7,739 nt of DNA. Origin: Chloroflexota bacterium. GTDB taxonomy: Bacteria; Chloroflexota; Ktedonobacteria; Ktedonobacterales; Ktedonobacteraceae. The notes under the pieces were generated by a model, which was given only the letters and a program-made list of their open reading frames with translations, searched no databases and was not told the DNA's origin. Positions 5,932 through 7,739 of this stretch are shown one piece after another. Each line of letters starts with the position of its first letter. Within the stretch, counting starts at the first letter, position 1. Where the stretch lies: the NCBI GenBank assembly GCA_005881295.1, contig VBHS01000263.1, forward strand, positions 1 through 7,739, read 5' to 3'. The position numbers and the translations under genes are program-made.

Positions 5932-6064
5932 CTCTTTGTTAGTCCCCCCGATTGGTGCGTTCTTCCGATACCTCAGAGTACCACAGGGCGCAAAAAGAGA
6001 CAAGGCGTGAGCACTTTTCGGCGGGCTGCAACAAAACCTTCCTCAACAAGGGAAGCATGAGTCG

Positions 6065-7150
6065 TCAGTGGACCTGTTGCTCGTATTCGGCCATAGAACC
6101 TTCTTCGGAAAAATAGAACAGGTCATCCAAAGTGAGGCCGCTAAAGGAAAAAGGAAGCGCATGGTTAGTAAGGGATGAAGAAATGGTAGAAGAGCACTCG
6201 GAGCTAACTTTGTCGCGCGGTGATGAAATGTAGCTGATGTTACTGGTAGATAGTTTGGCATTACGCTTCGCTTCGGCGGCGAGATAACTGACTTCCTGGA
6301 TACTGTGTGGCCTGCATAATTGATTATTGACAACGCCAATAGATAACGAAACCAGCGGGAATTGATAGGGACGACCTTTGCGGTCTACACCGCTAATGGA
6401 GCCACGTATCAGGTCTTCTGAGTGATAAAGTGAAGCGCTTTCTTTCTTGTAACTATCAGAAATATTCACGCAAAGGGCTTCAGCGCGTTCAGGAGTAGTT
6501 ACGACGATGAAATCATCTCCTCCGATATGACCGACAAAGTCATCGGAGTTGCCGTACTCGTAGACGGCGCGCTGGCAGATACGGCCCACCAGAAGTATCA
6601 TTTCATTGCCTGTCAGGAAGCCATAGACGTCATTATAGGCTTTGAAATTATCCAGGTCGAGATAGAGAATACTCCACGGGTCCACATTACCGAGCTTGTA
6701 ATTGATGGCTCGCACAACCTGTAAACCTCCAGGCAGACCAGTAAGGGGAGAGAGGCAGCTTTGTTGAACACGGCGCAAATGCCTACGCACTCGTGCAAGT
6801 AATTCTTCCAAATCGAAAGGTTTTGTGATGAAGCCATCGACATCTCTCTCGTATGCACGAATTATGTCCGCAGGTGCGCCAAAAGCACTCAAAACAATGA
6901 TAGGAATATGCATAGTTTTCGGATGGCTGCGCAACTTCAATATCACATCATAACCATCCATATCTGATAGTCCATACCTACGCGGCAACATAACATCCAG
7001 AATAATGAGATGCGGAATTTCTCGAAGCGCAAATTGTACAGCATCTTCGCCGTTAAGGACGATGGTTACTTGATATCCCTCGATCTGTAGCGTTTCTTTC
7101 AGTAACTTCGTGATCGATTGCTCGTCCTCGACGACTAAAATGTTGACCAT
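6065..7150 (-). CDS. Response regulator with REC and GGDEF domains, probable cyclic-dinucleotide cyclase
   Basis: 361 aa, cytoplasmic. REC domain (1-125): acidic pair Glu8/Asp9 in VVEDEQ, phospho-acceptor Asp52 in LIILDVMLP, Ser88 in VLSAF and Lys110 in ITKPFD, all as expected. Between LP and MDGYD sits an extra RRYGLSD loop. GGDEF domain (about 130-305): LTGLPGG, DLDNFKAYND (metal Asp165, Asn173), then YGFLTGN where PleD has GHDIGD, then HIGGDDF (210-214) and SLSIGVV (268-274). Such proteins join two GTP into cyclic di-GMP when phosphorylation pairs two GGDEF domains. Here the residue equivalent to PleD Asp344 is Asn182, the active-site motif is GGDDF, and the inhibitory RxxD site is N-S-D-D (201-204), so product and feedback control may differ. 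A Ser-rich tail (310-361) follows. ATG 7150 is preceded by AGGAGA (7160-7155). The partner histidine kinase is not in the window. Confidence 0.93.
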   Translation of the reverse strand: MVNILVVEDEQSITKLLKETLQIEGYQVTIVLNGEDAVQFALREIPHLIILDVMLPRRYGLSDMDGYDVILKLRSHPKTMHIPIIVLSAFGAPADIIRAYERDVDGFITKPFDLEELLARVRRHLRRVQQSCLSPLTGLPGGLQVVRAINYKLGNVDPWSILYLDLDNFKAYNDVYGFLTGNEMILLVGRICQRAVYEYGNSDDFVGHIGGDDFIVVTTPERAEALCVNISDSYKKESASLYHSEDLIRGSISGVDRKGRPYQFPLVSLSIGVVNNQLCRPHSIQEVSYLAAEAKRNAKLSTSNISYISSPRDKVSSECSSTISSSLTNHALPFSFSGLTLDDLFYFSEEGSMAEYEQQVH

Positions 7151-7165
7151 ATGTTCTCCTACCTC

Positions 7166-7204
7166 GACACTTCACAAGTACTATGATTAATAGATACTTC
7201 ACAA
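7166..7204. repeat. 12-nt direct repeat, 27-nt period, before the REC-GGDEF gene
   Basis: GACACTTCACAA (7166-7177) and GATACTTCACAA (7193-7204) differ at one base and are 27 nt apart start to start. The near copy ends 5 nt upstream of the regulator's Shine-Dalgarno (7160-7155). Paired direct copies this close to a start suggest a protein-binding site, for example for a response regulator, but the binding protein is unknown. Confidence 0.4.
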
Positions 7205-7271
7205 AAGCCATATTCGACAGCGTAGAGATTGAACTTCCTTCATACTTTTGCTGTTTATCTGGCTGTGAAAC

Positions 7272-7297
7272 ATATAATCCATGAAAAATGGATATAT
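7272..7297. repeat. AT-rich 10-bp hairpin with one bulged base
   Basis: ATATA-(A)-TCCAT (7272-7282), loop GAAAA, ATGGA-TATAT (7288-7297): ten base pairs with a single bulged A. It contains a perfect TATAAT on the plus strand (7273-7278), but with only a poor -35. Lying about 125-150 nt upstream of the REC-GGDEF start, it may be an operator or part of a leader structure. There is no T-run, so it is not a standard terminator. Confidence 0.35.
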
Positions 7298-7400
7298 ATC
7301 ATAGTTTGCTTTCAGGTTTGTTAGCTACAAACTCTGCCGGGCACACAAACATAACAGGCTCTAACACAGAACCTCGCATATATGTAGTGCTGGCAATAGC

Positions 7401-7416
7401 GCAGCGTCATCGCTGC
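7401..7416. repeat. Perfect GC-rich hairpin GCAGCG-TCAT-CGCTGC
   Basis: A 6-bp all-G/C-rich stem (except one A-T pair) with a 4-nt loop, in the gene-poor region. The TGA that ends the minus-strand start-less frame lies in the loop (7409-7407). No T-run on either side. Confidence 0.3.
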
Positions 7417-7666
7417 AAGCAATAATAACTGTTCCCTGTTGAAACCCATCCCCCAGAAGGATGTTCGAACAGGTGGAGCGTAGCAGGAGAGAAGGGGATA
7501 ATAAAATAATACTGCGCTTCCCCCGGTTTATCCCATCTCTCTGAGCTTGTGATTTGTTCGCCTTCGCTACATCGATGAAACGAGCTAACGAAAAATACAG
7601 GATATGTGCTACCTGACCCAACACACGATATAAAAGAACGAAAAGAAATTTGCTTATGTTTTACCT

Positions 7667-7695
7667 AGTATAACATCATTTTTCGCATATGCAAA
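7667..7695 (-). promoter_or_regulatory. Candidate leftward promoter in the gene-poor right end
   Basis: On the minus strand TTTGCA (7695-7690), 17 nt spacer, TATACT (7672-7667, five of six). Transcription would start near 7660 and run through 7624-7361 toward the REC-GGDEF gene, giving a leader of about 510 nt if it serves that gene. An inverted repeat lies just upstream (7708-7727). Confidence 0.35.
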
Positions 7696-7707
7696 GTGCT
7701 TGAAGAT

Positions 7708-7727
7708 GCAAATTATCTTTAATTTGC
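7708..7727. repeat. Perfect 8-bp inverted repeat GCAAATTA-TCTT-TAATTTGC
   Basis: Both arms match exactly (7708-7715 and 7720-7727). It sits 13 nt upstream of the -35 of the candidate leftward promoter, a usual place for an activator or repressor site. Related copies lie nearby: AAATTTGC at 7646-7653 and TGCAAA inside the -35 (7690-7695). Confidence 0.4.
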
Positions 7728-7739
7728 TTTCAACAGGTA

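Larger units (their letters stand above)
7151..7739. other. 589-nt region without a convincing gene, rich in short symmetric elements
   Basis: Upstream of the REC-GGDEF gene. An 87-aa minus frame (7361-7624) begins at GTG with no Shine-Dalgarno and resembles no family. A second minus frame (7407-7664) is open for about 85 codons but has no ATG, GTG or TTG near its upstream end. No plus-strand gene is seen. The region holds the direct repeat, hairpins, inverted repeat and promoter listed separately. It may be a long leader or regulatory zone, or a gene in decay. Confidence 0.5.

Noticed and set aside
6004..6064. Terminator between the REC-GGDEF gene and the small unknown gene
   Set aside because: Only a 5-bp CTTCC/GGAAG pairing is present, with no T-run on the minus strand.
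7440..7475. tRNA-like GTTCGAAC segment at about 7463-7470
   Set aside because: Flanking bases do not form a T-arm stem or an acceptor stem, so it is not a tRNA.
7305..7732. TTTGCTTTCA repeated at 7305-7314 and 7723-7732, each followed by (AAC)AGGT
   Set aside because: Considered as ends of a small mobile element, but they are direct, only 10 nt, and lack terminal inverted repeats or a transposase between them.
7151..7739. c-di-GMP riboswitch in the leader of the GGDEF gene
   Set aside because: The conserved GEMM core sequences and paired helices were looked for on the minus strand and not found.

Overview
This window looks like part of a chromosome of a moderate-GC bacterium, most likely a Chloroflexota of the Ktedonobacteria type. 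That placement is an inference from the style of the proteins (YebC/RuvC/RuvA sequences, REC-GGDEF regulators, tandem-domain acetyltransferases) and is not proven. No insertion sequence, phage gene, CRISPR array, tRNA or rRNA was found.

Left block, minus strand (1-1300), in transcription order: yraN (UPF0102, PD-(D/E)xK nuclease fold), then a 159-aa coiled-coil/zinc-ribbon protein of unknown role, then the first 34 codons of what looks like tsaE (ATPase of the tRNA t6A machinery), cut by the window edge. The tsaE fragment has its own well-formed extended -10 promoter, which overlaps the stop codon of the zinc-ribbon gene.

Centre, plus strand (1540-3625): yebC - ruvC - ruvA, a housekeeping block for translation/regulation and Holliday-junction processing. 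RuvC has all four catalytic acidic residues and RuvA has its acidic pin and both helix-hairpin-helix motifs. ruvB is not in the window. A 239-nt divergent region separates yebC from yraN; it holds candidate overlapping promoters and a small perfect hairpin followed by seven T.

Right block (3633-7150): a two-domain GNAT acetyltransferase (minus) converges on ruvA with only 7 nt between stops. It is divergent from a plus-strand gene of the dimeric alpha/beta-barrel (ABM-like) type, and the two share a compact region with interleaved -10 boxes. For both genes a clear Shine-Dalgarno shows that the start lies inside the longest open frame. Next, on the minus strand, a REC-GGDEF response regulator is followed by a small unknown protein, possibly co-transcribed. 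The GGDEF domain is the most unusual item: the residue equivalent to the guanine-contacting Asp344 of PleD is Asn, the signature is GGDDF, the inhibitory-site Arg is missing, and the REC domain carries an extra loop just after the phospho-acceptor Asp.

The right end (7151-7739) holds no convincing gene. It is AT-rich and rich in short symmetric elements: a 12-nt direct repeat just before the regulator's RBS, a bulged 10-bp hairpin, a perfect 8-bp inverted repeat, and a candidate leftward promoter. It may be a long regulatory region or a decayed gene.
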